The notes beneath the pieces were generated by a model that was given only the letters and a program-made list of their open reading frames with translations, searched no databases and was not told the DNA's origin. Positions 1 to 11,609 of a stretch of 64,000 bases of DNA are shown piece after piece; positions within the stretch are counted from its first letter, which is position 1; each line of letters starts with the position of its first letter. The position numbers were made by a program, and so were the translations under genes. This stretch comes from Hippopus hippopus (taxonomy: Eukaryota > Mollusca > Bivalvia > Cardiida > Cardiidae): contig OX328109.1 in NCBI GenBank assembly GCA_946811185.2, forward strand, positions 13,490,255 through 13,554,254. The letters are read 5' to 3'.

Positions 1-76
1 GAAATAGCAAAATTTTGGTCTTTTACTATCGGCTCAAAAATTTCATTCCACTAGTTTAGCAGGATAAGGGTTAGAT
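1..76 (+). mobile_element. Family D MITE, right-end fragment
   Basis: TTTACTATCGGCT ... TTTAGCAGGATAAGGGTTAG equals the right end of the D copies at 49922-50134 and 53358-53570. Cut by the window edge. Confidence 0.5.
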
Positions 77-304
77 AGTAAACGTGCAAACAGACGTTAA
101 TTTTCACCTTTTTAACTAGAAATTCAGGGGCTGAACTTGTAAATATTTGGCCATGTGGTCTTTCAAATAATTCCCTCTCATGTCAAAGAGTCTAGACCAG
201 CCTTCTAGAGAAAAATATTTGTTCTCAGTTGTTCAAGGGATTTATGAAATACATATAGTCTTATCTGTAAAAATGCAAAATGCATCCAGCAATCTCAAAT
301 GCCC

Positions 305-560
305 TTTCTGTGACAAGCATTACTTGGCAATCGCAAACGTTTATGTCCTTTTCGTGAACAAGCATTGTCGTCCCGGCTAGAGCAAACGTTTTTGTCATCC
401 ATGAACATACATTGTCGTCTCGGCGATCGCACACATTTATGTCCTATTCTTGAACATGCATTGCCGATCGACGGCCGCAAGCATTTATGTCCTGTGAATG
501 TGTGCTCTATTGTCGCAGGCGTTTCTGTCCTATATGTGAACATGTGCTCGACGAAACTTT
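305..560 (+). repeat. Degenerate tandem repeat, period about 50 bp
   Basis: Words such as CGCAAACGTTTATGTCC followed by GTGAACAAGCATTGTCGTC recur near 330, 383, 432, 480 and 515. No open frame is shared across units. Confidence 0.55.
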
Positions 561-616
561 CTGCTATTTGTAAATTTTCTGCATTTCCATGGACCATTCC
601 AGTCGATAGTTAGACT

Positions 617-686
617 AAATGGTTTCCATGGATCCATAATCATGTGATGACTTGCTTGTTATTATGCATCACGTGAATGCATTAAA
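617..686. mobile_element. Family B MITE end fragment
   Basis: ATCCATAATCATGTGATGACTTG and the following TGCATCACG ... GCATTAAA match the inner right arm of full B copies. Confidence 0.4.
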
Positions 687-693
687 TAGAGTT

Positions 694-848
694 TATTTCA
701 TCAGCTTGTGGTTAATATGGGGAAGTATTTGCCGAAAAAGGGAAAGGTCCGCGAAAATAACGAGTGCCGTAAGGCACGAGTTATTTTCGCCGACCTTTCC
801 CTTTTGAGGCAAATATTTCCCCATATTAACCACAAGCTGATGAAATAA
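694..848. mobile_element. Hairpin (foldback) element, 155 bp
   Basis: The left arm TTTCATCAGCTTGTGGTTA pairs with the right arm TAACCACAAGCTGATGAAA, and pairing runs inward through GGGAAAGGTC to a short loop at about 760-780 (GCCGTAAGGCA). A near-perfect inverted repeat, typical of a recently inserted foldback MITE. Confidence 0.7.
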
Positions 849-1221
849 ATTATATATCATATTTCCTCTGATTATTTTGTCAACGAATGCCACTTTTAAA
901 ACTTAAAAACTTAAAAAACTTAAAAAAGTAGTTCCAGATTTTCGGCAGGAGGAAAATATTCACTGTGACGGGGAAATAATTCCCCCCAGCTTAAATTACG
1001 ACATTTCTTTACCCATAACATTTCTAAAAATAGACACATGAAATATAATATACACCCTTTTGTCAGAGGTCGTCGCTAAATAGACACCCTGTTATGCTAG
1101 TAAAAAATGAAAGTTTCATTTTACTAATTTAGCAGGATAAGTGTGCACAAATTTAGATTTATCCAAACTGAAACCATTTGAAGACGACAAAATGAACATG
1201 GCTTATGTAGTTCTATTAATT

Positions 1222-1440
1222 GTATGGTGTTTAACGCCGTATTCAACATTATTTCAGGTATATCGCGACCAGTGCATCTAACCATGCTTTCCTGGAGTTT
1301 CTTTTACCAGTACCCCGCACAATATTCTTTCCAAGCCACTGGCTGCTTTCCAACATAACCATCGTCGAAACAATGATCAGCGGTGAGTGAGGAATGAATC
1401 CTGTCACAATGAGTATCATCAATCCTCGGAAAGGAATTGG
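1222..1440 (-). mobile_element. SINE 3' body (tail family shared with tRNA SINEs)
   Basis: On the minus strand it reads ...GGCTTGGAAAGAA ... GGCGTTAAACACCA, the same 3' body and tail seen on the + strand in the SINEs at 44298, 45600 and 60034. The tRNA-like head is missing. Confidence 0.5.
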
Positions 1441-1528
1441 CCGAAGTGGTTCATGTACTAAGATTTGTCTTTGAAAGGGTGGACATCCATGGTGGGAAAA
1501 GGAGAAAATGTTTTTACTTCTTTTTCAA

Positions 1529-1803
1529 AAAATATTTGGGCCATGCTCTGGCAAAAGGAGACTTAATGCATGTCAGTGATGCATGGTACCAAAGCAAGGC
1601 ATCACATACTTATGGATCCATAATAGCCACATTTTTTTGATTAACCGACTTAATCCTGAGGTAGACTGGGCCTTGGCCATACAGAAAATTGACCAATAGC
1701 GAGAAGTTTCGGCCCAGGTCAGCCTGCGCGGACTGCGCAGGCTGACCTGGCTCGATACTTTCCGCAGTTGCATCAAGCCCCCTTTTCAAAGAGCATGGCT
1801 CAT
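1529..1803. mobile_element. Family B MITE
   Basis: Ends GGCCATGCTCTGGCAAAAG and CAAAGAGCATGGCTC, with the inner palindrome CAGCCTGCGCGGACTGCGC at about 1720. Confidence 0.75.
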
Positions 1804-2091
1804 TTTCAAAAGCCAACTTCCGCAGAGTTCGTTGAAACTCGGGATCGAGGGAAGAAGTTATTTTCTGTAAGTTATTTATCGGTATTTTAGTTTATACTTC
1901 TTTTGCGTCTATCTATAATTGTCAACTTAATGGCTAAGAAAATGCATATATCAAATGCAAACAAATATAGTCATAGTTTATGATTGAATACAAAAACAAC
2001 CAAGAAAAGCTACGAGAATAACTTTATGAATGATGTACCGTTAGACTTGTCTTTAACAAAACATTCTAGAATGCATACATAATTAATTATT

Positions 2092-2250
2092 CAACCCTTT
2101 ATCAAACAGAAAAAAAAAACATCACGAGGAAGGAGAAGATGCTGGTCACAACAGTTCCACGATGTTTTAAGCAATTCGGTTTTTTCCCCATAGGGTAGTT
2201 ATCATTGATTCTCGCTACTCCGTGAATTCTCATATCTTCGTGAATCTACG
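2092..2250. mobile_element. Family A MITE, degraded
   Basis: TTCAACCCTTTATCAAACA followed by GGAGAAGATGCTGGT; only the left arm is clear. Confidence 0.4.
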
Positions 2251-2519
2251 TTTGCTATCAATATTTTTTGCTCACGTTTTTTGTGGCTCCTATGAAACCT
2301 TTTACAGACGTAAACATTCCCGAGAAGCCCTCTGTGTCAAAAAAATGGGTCAAAACAGAATTACAATAAAAAAGGTCACATTTTATCGAAAACCATCATT
2401 TCCCCCTATAGTTCATCAGTTGTTTGCGCATCACAACATTACTTACATTTAGTGCTAATGATTTCAAAGTACGATACAGAAAATGCATCTGTGATAAGTT
2501 TAGAGGCTGTGACCTTTAG

Positions 2520-3450
2520 GAATTATGTCTCCCCCAGTCAGGGTCGGGAGATATATTGTTTTTCCCCGTGCGTCCGTCTGTCCGTCTGTCTGTCTGTCCG
2601 TCACAAATCGTGTCCGCTCTATAACTCGAAAACCTTTTAAGATATTTTGATAAAACTTCACACATTTGTAGAGCACCATGAGACGAAGTGTCATGCACAA
2701 GAACCGTAACTCTGGCTTGTCTATTTTTCGAGTTATTCCCATTTGATTATTTTCCGTCACAAATCGTGTCCGCTCTATAACTCAAAAACCTTTTCAGATA
2801 TTTTGATAAAACTTCACACATTTGTAGAACACCATGAGACAAAGTGTCATGCACAAGAACCGTAACTCTAGCTTGTCTATTTTTCGAGTTATTCCCCTTT
2901 GATTATTTTCTGTCACTAACCGTGTCCGCTCTATAACTCGATAACCTATTCAGATATTTCGATAAAACTTGACACATTTGTAGAGCACTATGAGACGAAG
3001 TGTCATGCACAAGAAATGTAACTCTGGCTTGTCTATTTTTCGAGTTATTCCCCTTTGATTATTTTCCTTACTCATTTTACGTATGCTCTATAACTCGAAA
3101 ACCCTTTCAGATATTTTGATAAAACTTCACACATTCGTAAAGCACCATGAGACGAAGTGTCACGCACAAGAACCGTAACTCTGGCTTGTATATTTTTCAA
3201 TTTATTTCCCTTCGATTATTTTCCTAACTCATTTTACATACACGCTCTATAACTCAAAAACCTTTTAAGATATTTTGATAAAACTTCACACATTTGTAAA
3301 GCACCATGAGACGAAGTGTCATGCACAAGAACCATAACTCTGCCTTGTATATTTTTTCCAGTTATTTCCCTTTGATTATTTTCCTTTCTCATTTTACGCA
3401 CAACTTCGTATCTGCTCTGTAACTCGAAAACCGTTAGAGAAAAATGACCA
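2520..3450 (+). repeat. Tandem repeat element, about 157 bp units x 6
   Basis: Starts CCCCCAGTCAGGGTCGGGAG and a CTGT/CCGT run, then units beginning near 2597, 2755, 2910, 3066, 3223 and 3382. Each contains GCTCTATAACTCGAAAACC, TTGATAAAACTTCACACA and GAGACGAAGTGTCATGCAC. Elements of this layout (short CCGT lead, then tandem units) are common in bivalve DNA. No coding potential. Confidence 0.75.
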
Positions 3451-3833
3451 TTATTTTAGTTAGAAATTTCCTGGGTCACATATCAATCCTTCTGACACCA
3501 AGAGAGACATCTGCTATTTTGTAGAAAAACAAGTTCTAGTACCCCTTGAATGACGTCATTTGAATACATTTTGAATGTTTGAATGACACTGTGTTTTTCG
3601 AGAATGATTCACGAAGTTATGGGAAATCGTCTTGTTAATTTCTGGCAGTCATCAAATGAATTTTTAGGATGGTTTCGCCATGAAAAATAAGTTAAGTGTA
3701 CTTTCCCTTGTCCAAAAATGATTTCTGACACTTTCCCTGTCTATAAATGTGCCTAAATTAAATAAGTGCTTTGTTTGTCTATTTGGTAGAATGAAAATAC
3801 CGGTTAGGTTTACGAACTTATGAGAAAAGGGCA
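3450..3833. other. Unassigned intergenic sequence
   Basis: AT-rich sequence without repeats, splice-bounded frames or RNA features that I can recognise. Confidence 0.5.
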
Positions 3834-4328
3834 TAATACTCCTATTCCACTGGGCAGCAATCCCACCGTGCTCACTGTGATCATGGCGCTTCTCTTAAAT
3901 CTTCCGAATCGCTGAAGAAGCGCCGACACGTGCAACATTATGGGACTAATGCATTTCGAGTACGCTTATCTAACGCTTCAATTACGTTCTCGCTGCGCTG
4001 TCACGATCCTGTCACGCCGTTGTTGCGCTTCTACGGCGCTTCCAAGACGCTTCTGCTACGCTCCCACTACGGCAGGGGATTTCAGGCTTACCACGTTGCT
4101 ACTGCGACCTTGCTACGACCTATGCGCAGGAGCTCTGAGTCTGTGGCGCTTTCGGAACGTTTCTATATAGCAGCAGTTGAACATCGACTTTCGAAGGCAA
4201 GAGGGCCATTGGCCCTAAAGCGCTCAAGGCGTTTCTATTGCGCTGTTGCCGTTTCTTCTACGATTCACGGCGTTTTGACCAAAATTTCGAAGCGTAGCGG
4301 AATCGCCGCCAGTGGAATTGGGGTATAA
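3834..4328. mobile_element. GC-rich TIR element, about 495 bp
   Basis: The left end TAATACTCCTATTCCACTGG and right end CCAGTGGAATTGGGGTATAA are inverted copies. The interior is much richer in GC than the flanks and built from CGCTTC/TACG words. Open frames of 76-132 codons here are a by-product of that composition. Confidence 0.55.
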
Positions 4329-4459
4329 CACACGAGATTGTTTTTCAATGGCCTTTTAATCATAATTTCACCGAAACGATTTTGTTCCAATTTTGCGAGG
4401 AATATTTTTCGTCATTTTTTAACCACGAGAACGTGGAACTGAAATACGCCAAGGTCATA

Positions 4460-4511
<52 letters not shown>

Positions 4512-4530
4512 CGTGCGTGCGTGTGTACAT
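4460..4530. repeat. (TG)n microsatellite with CGTG tail
   Basis: More than 20 TG dinucleotides followed by GCGTGCGTGCGTGCG. Confidence 0.95.
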
Positions 4531-4540
4531 ACATATATGG

Positions 4541-4945
4541 TCCGCGCAAGCTAATCCGAGACGGCACTTTACGACTACATTAGATTTTGTGCTGCATTAG
4601 ACTTGCGCAAAACAAAAAAAATACATTAAAAACGGAAAGTGTCGTTTCGTATCAGCCTGCGCGGACTGCGCAGGCTGATCCGAGACGACACTTTACGAAA
4701 ATGTCCGAATGCCCCTTTTCGCGTGCTGCAAGCCACATATGAAGCATGTTCTGTGGAAAGATGGCTCACCGCATTTGCATAAGTATCGACCCACGTCAGC
4801 CTGCGCACTACGCGCAGGCCGAACACGGACCGAACCATTTTGGTATCTTTGAATCTTATGCATGATAAAAGACCACTTGAATTTCTTAGTCACATTTATT
4901 TTGTCGTCTGTAAATGGTTTGAATTTAGACAAGTTTAAAGAGTAT
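4541..4945. mobile_element. Compound block: truncated C, then B and A fragments
   Basis: 4541-4734 is family C without its left end (GACGGCACTTTACGACTAC ... GACGACACTTTACG, then CGCGTGCTGCAAGCC). 4740-4830 carries B-type sequence (TCGACCCACGTCAGCC). 4862-4945 is an A-type arm (TTTGTCGTCTGTAAATGG). Confidence 0.6.
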
Positions 4946-5004
4946 ACCTCCTTTTAGCCAGAGCATGGCCCAATAAACTATATAGATGTACATGTATCTA
5001 TAAA

Positions 5005-5271
5005 TGAGCCGTGCTCTGGCAAAAGGGGGGCTTAGTACATCTCCGTGATGCATGACACCAAGCATACGGTCACTTCCTTACGGAGCCATAATAGCCACAT
5101 TTTTTTAAACAAACAACTTAATCATGTGATAGATTTGGCCTTGGACATATAGAAAATTGAACAATAGCGAAAAGTTTCGGCCCAGGTCAGCCTGCGCGGA
5201 CTGCGCAGGCTGACCTGGATCGATACTTTTCGCAAATGCATTGAGCCCCCTTTTCACAGACCATGGCTCAA
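5005..5271. mobile_element. Family B MITE
   Basis: Full length: GAGCCGTGCTCTGGCAAAAG at the left, CACAGACCATGGCTC at the right, perfect inner palindrome around 5185-5215. Confidence 0.8.
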
Positions 5272-5389
5272 ATATATTTATCACATCCATCAACTTGCAG
5301 AGTCTGTATTATCACGTTTTCGTAGTGCGTTTCTGAAGGTCGAAGAAATTGATGACAGAAGGGGGCTAATTTATGCTGTTTTTTTAAAG

Positions 5390-6620
5390 TCGTTGTCTGC
5401 GCATGTCATATTCTTCGAAGATTGACCTGTCTGGTATGACGCATCACTGTCCTGTACAGGATAAATGTTAATACGTAGTGTGTAAACTGAAAGACTCTGC
5501 CGCTAAAAGAGTTGCAAGCGGAAATAGTTATTGACGATACGTTTGTTAAAAAAAAAAAAGCTTATTTTTTTCGCCTCACATTTCTCAAAAATACAATAGT
5601 TTAAAACTGGGGAAAAAAAACTATCACTCTGTACGGCAAATCTTTGTATACATTTTTAAATATAGAGACGGGGAAAACCGGGTTTGTGCGACAGACTTTG
5701 ACAACAACAAAAAAAAAATGTAAAGACCCTCTCCATGCTGGGCTTGTACCAGGGCTACTTCCCAAGCTCACAGAGGCTGTGTTTGTAAATGGTGCAAAGG
5801 TTATATGCATACCACCCATGGCTACACGGATCGTATCAGGTAGAGGTTTATCGAGTTAACTGTCTTTTATCCCCCGCCAAAAGGCGGCTGAGGATATAGT
5901 AAAAGTAGCCGTCCGTCCTTCCGTCATTCCGTCCTTCCGTATTATTTTCTTGTCCGGAGCATAACTCAAAAACTATTAGAGGTGTAGACATGAAACTTCA
6001 AAGGTGAATAGATCTCATCAAGGAGAAGTGCAGTGCGCATGAACCATGACTCTTGATTGCATGATTTAGGAGTTGTTGCCCTTTGTTAATTTTCATACTT
6101 AAATTTTGTCGTAGCATAACTCGAAAGTTATGAAACGTATCAATGTGAGACTTCAAAGGTAGGCAGATTTTATTGAGGAGAAGTGCAGTGTCATGATTTT
6201 GGAGTTATGTCCCTTCGTCAATTTTTTTAGTCTTAGATTTCTTAGGAGCATTACTCGAGCTATATTAACTTTACAGCTTGATAGTTGTTTCTGAGGAGGA
6301 GTGCAGTACTCTTTGTTGACGTTTTCAGATTTTTTTTTCTGTCTTTGTTTACAGTTGACAGCTATATAAGAAAAGTATACCTTGTTGAAGCTTTTAATTG
6401 TACTTTGTATTTAGCATTGCCAGAAGATAGTTCTAAAATCTAGCTGTTTTAGCCTTTAAACCAACTGACAAGAAGATACACATCTTCTATTGAGTAAGCA
6501 TTCTGCGGCGATGGCCATGTCAACATGGCTCTTGTTCTATTTCGAAATTAGCTGCTTCGATTGCCGGCTTTAAAAGTACTCGGGTTTTATACCCAGAATG
6601 CAGAGATCCAATGGGTATGA
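5390..6620. repeat. Dispersed repeat interrupted by a tandem-repeat element
   Basis: 5390-5865 and 6545-6620 match 27518-27790 (TGTCTGCGCATGTCATATTC; later TACCCAGAATGC). Between them, 5868-6540 is an element absent at 27.7 kb: it starts CCCCCGCCAAAAGGCGG, has a CCGTCCTTCCGT lead and about 2.5 diverged units with GCATAACTC, GACATGAAACTTCAAAGGT and AGAAGTGCAGTG, and ends CATGGCTCTTGTTC. Confidence 0.6.
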
Positions 6621-6868
6621 GAGGAAGATGATTTAAAGCAGACTTTACAAGTCCGAAGTCCCATTACTGTTGTGAATTTTCATAGGATTTGCCAAATATC
6701 AAATCCATTCAAATTCTCACTGGAATACTTCTCCAACAATGTTTTCAATCCTTTCGAAAACAAATCCCATATTCACTGCACCTTTTCACTGCATGAAACC
6801 CTCCGGTTTCTTGAAGTTCGCAGAGAAAAGTACAATTTGTAGTATTTATCAGTGTTCAACAAAGAAAC

Positions 6869-7087
6869 TTAATTCTTTACCAAATAACCCCGGGTTTTCA
6901 CGACTCTGAGAAAGAAGCCTTTTGAAAACATTGTGGGAAAAGGAGAAAATGCTGGTAACCAGCATTATCTCCTTTTCCTACAATGTTTTCCACCCTTCCC
7001 AGAACAAACTTCAATTTTTGAGTCACAATAATTTTGTCGTCTGCAGTTTAGACCAGTCTAAAATTTTGTCGTTGGGTAAAGAGTTAA
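6869..7087. mobile_element. Family A MITE
   Basis: TTAA-bounded, TTAATTCTTTACC at the left and GGGTAAAGAGTTAA at the right, with the central hairpin AACATTGTGGGAAAAGG at 6923. Confidence 0.8.
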
Positions 7088-7217
7088 TTAGCATAAACTA
7101 AAAAATAAACCCTTTGACGTGAAGCTTATCTATAGTTCGAGTTATGATGTATTATCTATTATAAGCCAGAAACGGTCAATCCATGACAAACCAGATAACA
7201 TATTTAAAAATGAAATA

Positions 7218-8080
7218 AACTAGAGGCCCCTGAGGGCCTGAATCGCTCTACTGGAATTAATTTACTTATATTCTAGCATACAGTATTACACCACTTATTC
7301 GTGATGCAAAAAGGAAATAGACAAACACACAAAAACGGGGGTGGGTTTGTTGTTGCTATTGTGCTTGAACCAATCAAGACAGCATAAGTAGCCATGGTAA
7401 AATGAACAAACTGAGAAAAACTTGAAGTAAAATTTCTGAAACCAATTGTTTAGAACCCAGCCAAATTTGATCTGGTTTCAGCACTCATTGTATTGAACGA
7501 TCCCAGCAAGTTTCAAAGAAGTTTCACGAATAATGTGGACTGTATTGAGTAAACAATACTTAGTCATCAAAAAGCTGCTTTTCCTAAATAATGTGTGCAA
7601 GTTTCAAAAGAATTGGATAAAAAATGCTGACTTAATTGCGTACAAAAGAAATGTAACTTTTTAACTTTAAATGGCTGCTCTTCCCACTTCCTAATGGTTG
7701 GATTATTCTCAAAATCAGTAGAAATCAAGCTGCTGGTGAAATAAAGCAACTGTGCAAGTTTTATGAAAATCCGACCACAAATACCGACTTTATCGCGTAA
7801 ACAAAAAATGTTAATGTTCAACTTTAAACGTCTGCTTTTACTCTACTGGTTGTCAGTTTTTTTTTTCAAAAAATCAATAGGATTCAAGCTTTTGATAAGA
7901 TAAAGCAATATTGCAAGTTTCACGAAAATCTGACAAAAAATGCAGACTTTATCGCGTAAAGGAAAAAAAAAAAAAAAAAAATACTAAGGTACAGAGGAAC
8001 ACACTGACAAACGGACGGACGACTGAAATCACGCCACGACATAAAACCTCCTAGCTTTCAGCCAGTAGAGCTAAAAATCG
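7218..8080 (+). repeat. Tandem-repeat element with GAGGCCCCTGAGGGCC start
   Basis: A start palindrome is followed by diverged units of about 125-130 bp, each with CAAGTTTCA(C/A)(G/A)AA, GACTTTATCGCGTAAA and CTGCTTTTACT, ending in a poly-A run (7965-7981) and ACGGACGGACGAC. Layout resembles the other tandem elements here (2520, 32050). Confidence 0.6.
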
Positions 8081-8324
8081 CACATCAATATTTTCGGAAT
8101 TGTATGGTATAGACTTAATACATTTGTAACTTCGATATGACTTTTGAGTACACTTTATTTTGGGCTAGCTACGCCCCTATAAATGTAAAATAACCTTACT
8201 GTAGCTGTTGTTGGCGCCGCCATGAACAGCATCATATGGTTAATAGGAGATTCGATAGAACGATTCCTTGATACGGACGAGGTTGGATTTACGAGTAGTT
8301 ACGGAGTAGGCCGAATTTTAACTA

Positions 8325-8945
8325 GTGAACTGTCACGTTAGCACAGTTTTCCAAAACACATCTAAAATTGACACGGTAGCACGTAAAACTACTGTTGTCA
8401 GATAGGCACAGTGGAACAAAAAATAAAAGCCTGCGATTGTCACTTAGGCACAGTCTGACTAATCACCATCTGAAAGTGTCACGTAGGCACGGTCTAGCAA
8501 TACGATCTAAAGCTGCAATATTATCATATACATGTTGGTACAGTCGAACAAAACATGTGAGCTGTGCCTTGTGGAAAGGGGGCTTAATGCATCTGCAAAA
8601 AAGTATCGACCCACCTCAGCCCGCGCAGTCAGCACAGGCTGACCTGGGCCGAAACTTTTTGTTGTTGGTCAATTTTCTGCAAATCTAAGGACCCGTTTAC
8701 CATATGATTCCGTCCGGTCGGTTGTTAAACATAATGGGTTCATAGATCCATGACGATGTGATGACTTGCTTGGTAAAGTGCAACACAGAGATGCATTAAA
8801 CCCCCTTTTGCGAGGGCATGGCTCATATGTACATGTAATTGACACGTAGATCTAGGGACAGTCTAGTCAAACAATTTCTGCAGTTACATACGCACAGTCA
8901 GCCCAAAAATCATCTGCAGTTGTCCCATGTAGACAAAAGGTTAAA
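8325..8945. repeat. 45 bp tandem repeat split by a family B MITE
   Basis: Units with TGTCAC(G/T)TAGGCACAG(T/T)C recur from 8325 to 8557 and resume at 8830-8945 (TTGACACGTAGATC, GACAGTCTAG). The B MITE 8559-8825 (GAGCTGTGCCTTGTGG ... GAGGGCATGGCTCA) sits inside. Confidence 0.55.
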
Positions 8946-10589
8946 CTCCAGCTAATACATAATCGTTCACGAACCTTACAAAAATAGGCACCTCCCTAAG
9001 TTTGCACTTATCATAAATCATCTAAACCGTACCTAGCAACTACAAAAAAGCAATAGGCCTTCTAAATTAATTTATGAACGTGTCATGTGCAATTATGTAA
9101 ATTTTTTCACAGTTATTTAGTAGCACGCACCTAGTCTAGAGCTTGTCATATTTATTCTAATATAGCATCACAACAAAGATTTTTTTCTGTCGGGCCTGAG
9201 AAAAGTGCCGAGATGAGTCATTTTTTGTGCATCCTTGTCTATGTACGTGCATTAAATCTATTAGAATACAAAAGCCAGGTTTCTCATTTCTTCAGAAACC
9301 AGACGAGAGAGAGAGAGTATTGTGAGAAGGGAGTTGGAAAGAATAGTGGCGGAAAGACAAGTCAACTTTGACCTTGATTATTTAAGCCGCTAGAAGTGCT
9401 CTAAACTCAAAGAAAGCAACCTTCTGGAGAAAAATTGTTCCTTTATGATACTGTGAAATTCAAAGTTCTTAAAATATATCAGATCTTTTTCGTAGATCCT
9501 CAAACACGATTTCCTTAACTTTTTTTGTTGGTGCGTATATACAAATGTTAAAAATGAGATACTTTGGATCTGATATATAAACTGCTAAAGCTTTAGATTT
9601 TAGAGAGAAGAGTCTTAGCTTTATTTATTTATTTATCTATTTATTTATCATCAATGTAAATTTACGACTTTCTTGTATCATTTTTTCTCTCTTGTACACT
9701 TTAAACATAGACAAAATCGTTATTGATATTATTTCACTTGTTTGATAGATATGTTGTGACTCTTCTCATTGACCTTTGCATGGATTTTGTTTTCTCTCTC
9801 TCTCTCTCTCTCTCTCATACATGCATTATGTAGGTACCCGACATATTTCAAAATGGAAAAGTCTGCTGCAATTTACTTTGACTGTATTAAGCTTCTCCTC
9901 ATTTAATATTTGCATAATTGTTATATTGTGGATTAACAGATGAAAAAGTGTTTGGTATCAAGATTTCCATATTGTTTCTCATATGACAGGTTGAATTTTA
10001 CCGTACAAATCCGCAAACTCTATCCTGTGACGGGGAAGTCTCTGTAGTTCGACTATAGTAAATCACGTTTTGCAAAATACTACCTTGGAATCATTGTGAG
10101 AATAACAAAGTCTGAGTGTTTCAAAAATGGTTTTATAAAAGCCCTCTTTGTGTTAATTTTCATACTTTTTCATTTCTGTGAAATTGTCCAATTATGAACA
10201 GAACGAAAACTTCAGTGAATTTTTACAATATTAACTAGGTATTTTCTCATGTCATAGACATGAAATCCATGTGATATTGAATCAAACTTTTATGTATATA
10301 TTCATTAAATGGTTGGCAAATATAATGTAGATGTATAAAATATAGAGTAGGCCTATAACTCACGGCAATGATTTAGTTCACATAGTGAAATTCTAACCTC
10401 GTGAACATCATCGATATTTATAATATTTTCACGAGTGGCGCAGCTATGAGTGAAAGATCGAAAGATCGGTGAAAAGATCGAAATTTAATACATTGACTGA
10501 ATATCATCGGTAATATTTTCATTCGTAGCAGTCGATGAAATAAATTTCGATCTTTTCACCGAAAAAACAAATTCTCTTTATATATATTT
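8946..10589. other. Upstream sequence of gene 1, no gene seen
   Basis: AT-rich sequence. Contains a CT microsatellite (9796-9818), a TTTA run (9622-9648) and an inverted pair, GGTGAAAAGATCGAAATTTA at 10471 against TAAATTTCGATCTTTTCACC at 10541. No exon homologous to the cluster or transposon family recognised. Confidence 0.5.
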
Positions 10590-10912
10590 CACAAGGCAAG
10601 TTTACATGAGTTATTGATAACCACCGAAAATTCAGAATTATCTCGTTGCATTTACATAATTTCTATGATTTCTGACTGATTCTTTGAACCTCAGACAGCA
10701 GATGTTCCTCTCCGTGTGTTGTCGACCGAGAGCGATAGGCTACAGCCGAAGACAACGTCACGCTGCCGTTTAGCCTACTGTACAAGACTCGGTTCATCGA
10801 GACGATAGTTTCAGCTGAACTCGCCCTTCATGTAAATCTACTTTCGGTTTCGTGAGGTAAATTCCCGGTAGACGCTTTGTGACTAATACGGTTCCAAGGA
10901 GGATTCTCTTAA
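10590..10912 (+). promoter_or_regulatory. Putative promoter and noncoding first exon of ApoL-like gene 1
   Basis: This block is clearly similar to 29405-29746 upstream of gene 2, and its 3' part (about 10832-10912) matches the repeated unit that also precedes gene 3. Seen: a shared stretch around ATTATCTCGTTGCA, then GACGATAGTTTCAGCTG, then GTAAATCTACTTTCGG, and at the end a perfect splice donor, GTAAGTAAAG, with its GT at 10913-10914. A TATATATA stretch lies at about 10579, just before the conserved block. No long reading frame is shared between the copies, so I read the block as promoter plus 5' UTR exon rather than coding. The transcription start cannot be placed. Inference from conservation and splice signal only. 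Confidence 0.5.
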
Positions 10913-11227
10913 GTAAGTAAAGCCCCTTTTTAACTATATAATATCTGTCTTGAAGATGTAATCTAAATAACTGTTAATCTCCCCTTAGATCTATATTTAT
11001 TTGTTAATGACTTTGTTTCCTAGGCTAACTTGTAATGAACATCCTAACTTAGCTGTTACTTAACTTCCTTGCGTCGATCTGTCACTTATCTTCCCTACAG
11101 TCCGTCCTATTCCTGTCTCGCAATTTCTCGCTCTGTGTCTCTCTCTGCCTCATTGACTCTTGTCTGTCAGTCGGCCTCTCTCTCTCTCTCTCTCTCGTAC
11201 GTTTACAGGTCTCCACATCACTTTCAA
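10913..11227 (+). repeat. Single array-unit tract of gene 1 intron
   Basis: CT-rich sequence with GTCACTTATCTTCCC, CAGTCCGTCCTATTCC and CTCGCTCTGTGTCTC, the same words that fill the arrays of genes 2 and 3. Only one unit is present in gene 1. Confidence 0.5.
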
Positions 11228-11459
11228 AACCCTTTACTCCTTACCACACGATCCCGACTGACCGACCTTGAAAGAGCATGCTTTTGAAAACATTGTGGGA
11301 AAAGGAGAAAATGCTGATAACCAGCATTTTCTCCTTTCCCCACAATGTTTTTACCCTATCAAGGATAAATTTCATTGTTTAAGCCAATTTCAAATTGTAT
11401 TATTGAAATGCTTTGAATTTGGACAACTCTACAAATTCATTATGTGGTAAATAGTTTAA
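11228..11459. mobile_element. Family A MITE
   Basis: Left end ACCCTTTACTCCTTACC, central hairpin around 11305-11330, right end ATGTGGTAAATAGTTTAA. Confidence 0.7.
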
Positions 11460-11515
11460 GCAATAACAAAAAACAGAACAAAGCAAGGCTACTTTAATTT
11501 TAACTTTTTCAACAG

Positions 11516-11609
11516 GTTGTTAGATTACAGTTTTTGGAAACAGAACCAAGCTGAAAAGTTTGTGCCATATAACATATTTAACGTGATGGCTGAGTCTAAC
11601 TATGCACTG
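11516..11609 (+). CDS. Gene 1 start exon (5' UTR plus 8 codons)
   Basis: An acceptor (CTTTTTCAACAG) ends at 11515 and the exon carries about 70 nt of 5' UTR before ATG at 11586. Only 24 nt are coding (MAESNYAL) before the donor GTAAGATG at 11610. The start choice rests on the same 24-nt coding segment and donor being conserved in genes 2 and 3 (36460-36483 and 61007-61030). It is too short to be found by ORF length. Confidence 0.7.

Noticed and set aside
2597..3440. CRISPR-like array
   Set aside because: Units are about 157 bp with no repeat/spacer alternation, and the DNA is eukaryotic.
3930..4328. 132-codon frame in GC-rich sequence
   Set aside because: Lies wholly between the inverted ends of a TIR element, overlaps another frame of similar quality and reflects the CGCTTC word composition.
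5105..5293. Recurrent minus- and plus-strand frames with KSIDPGQPAQSAQADLG
   Set aside because: The same peptide appears at 8395, 20061 and 25929 because each is a family B MITE; the coding look comes from its palindromic core.
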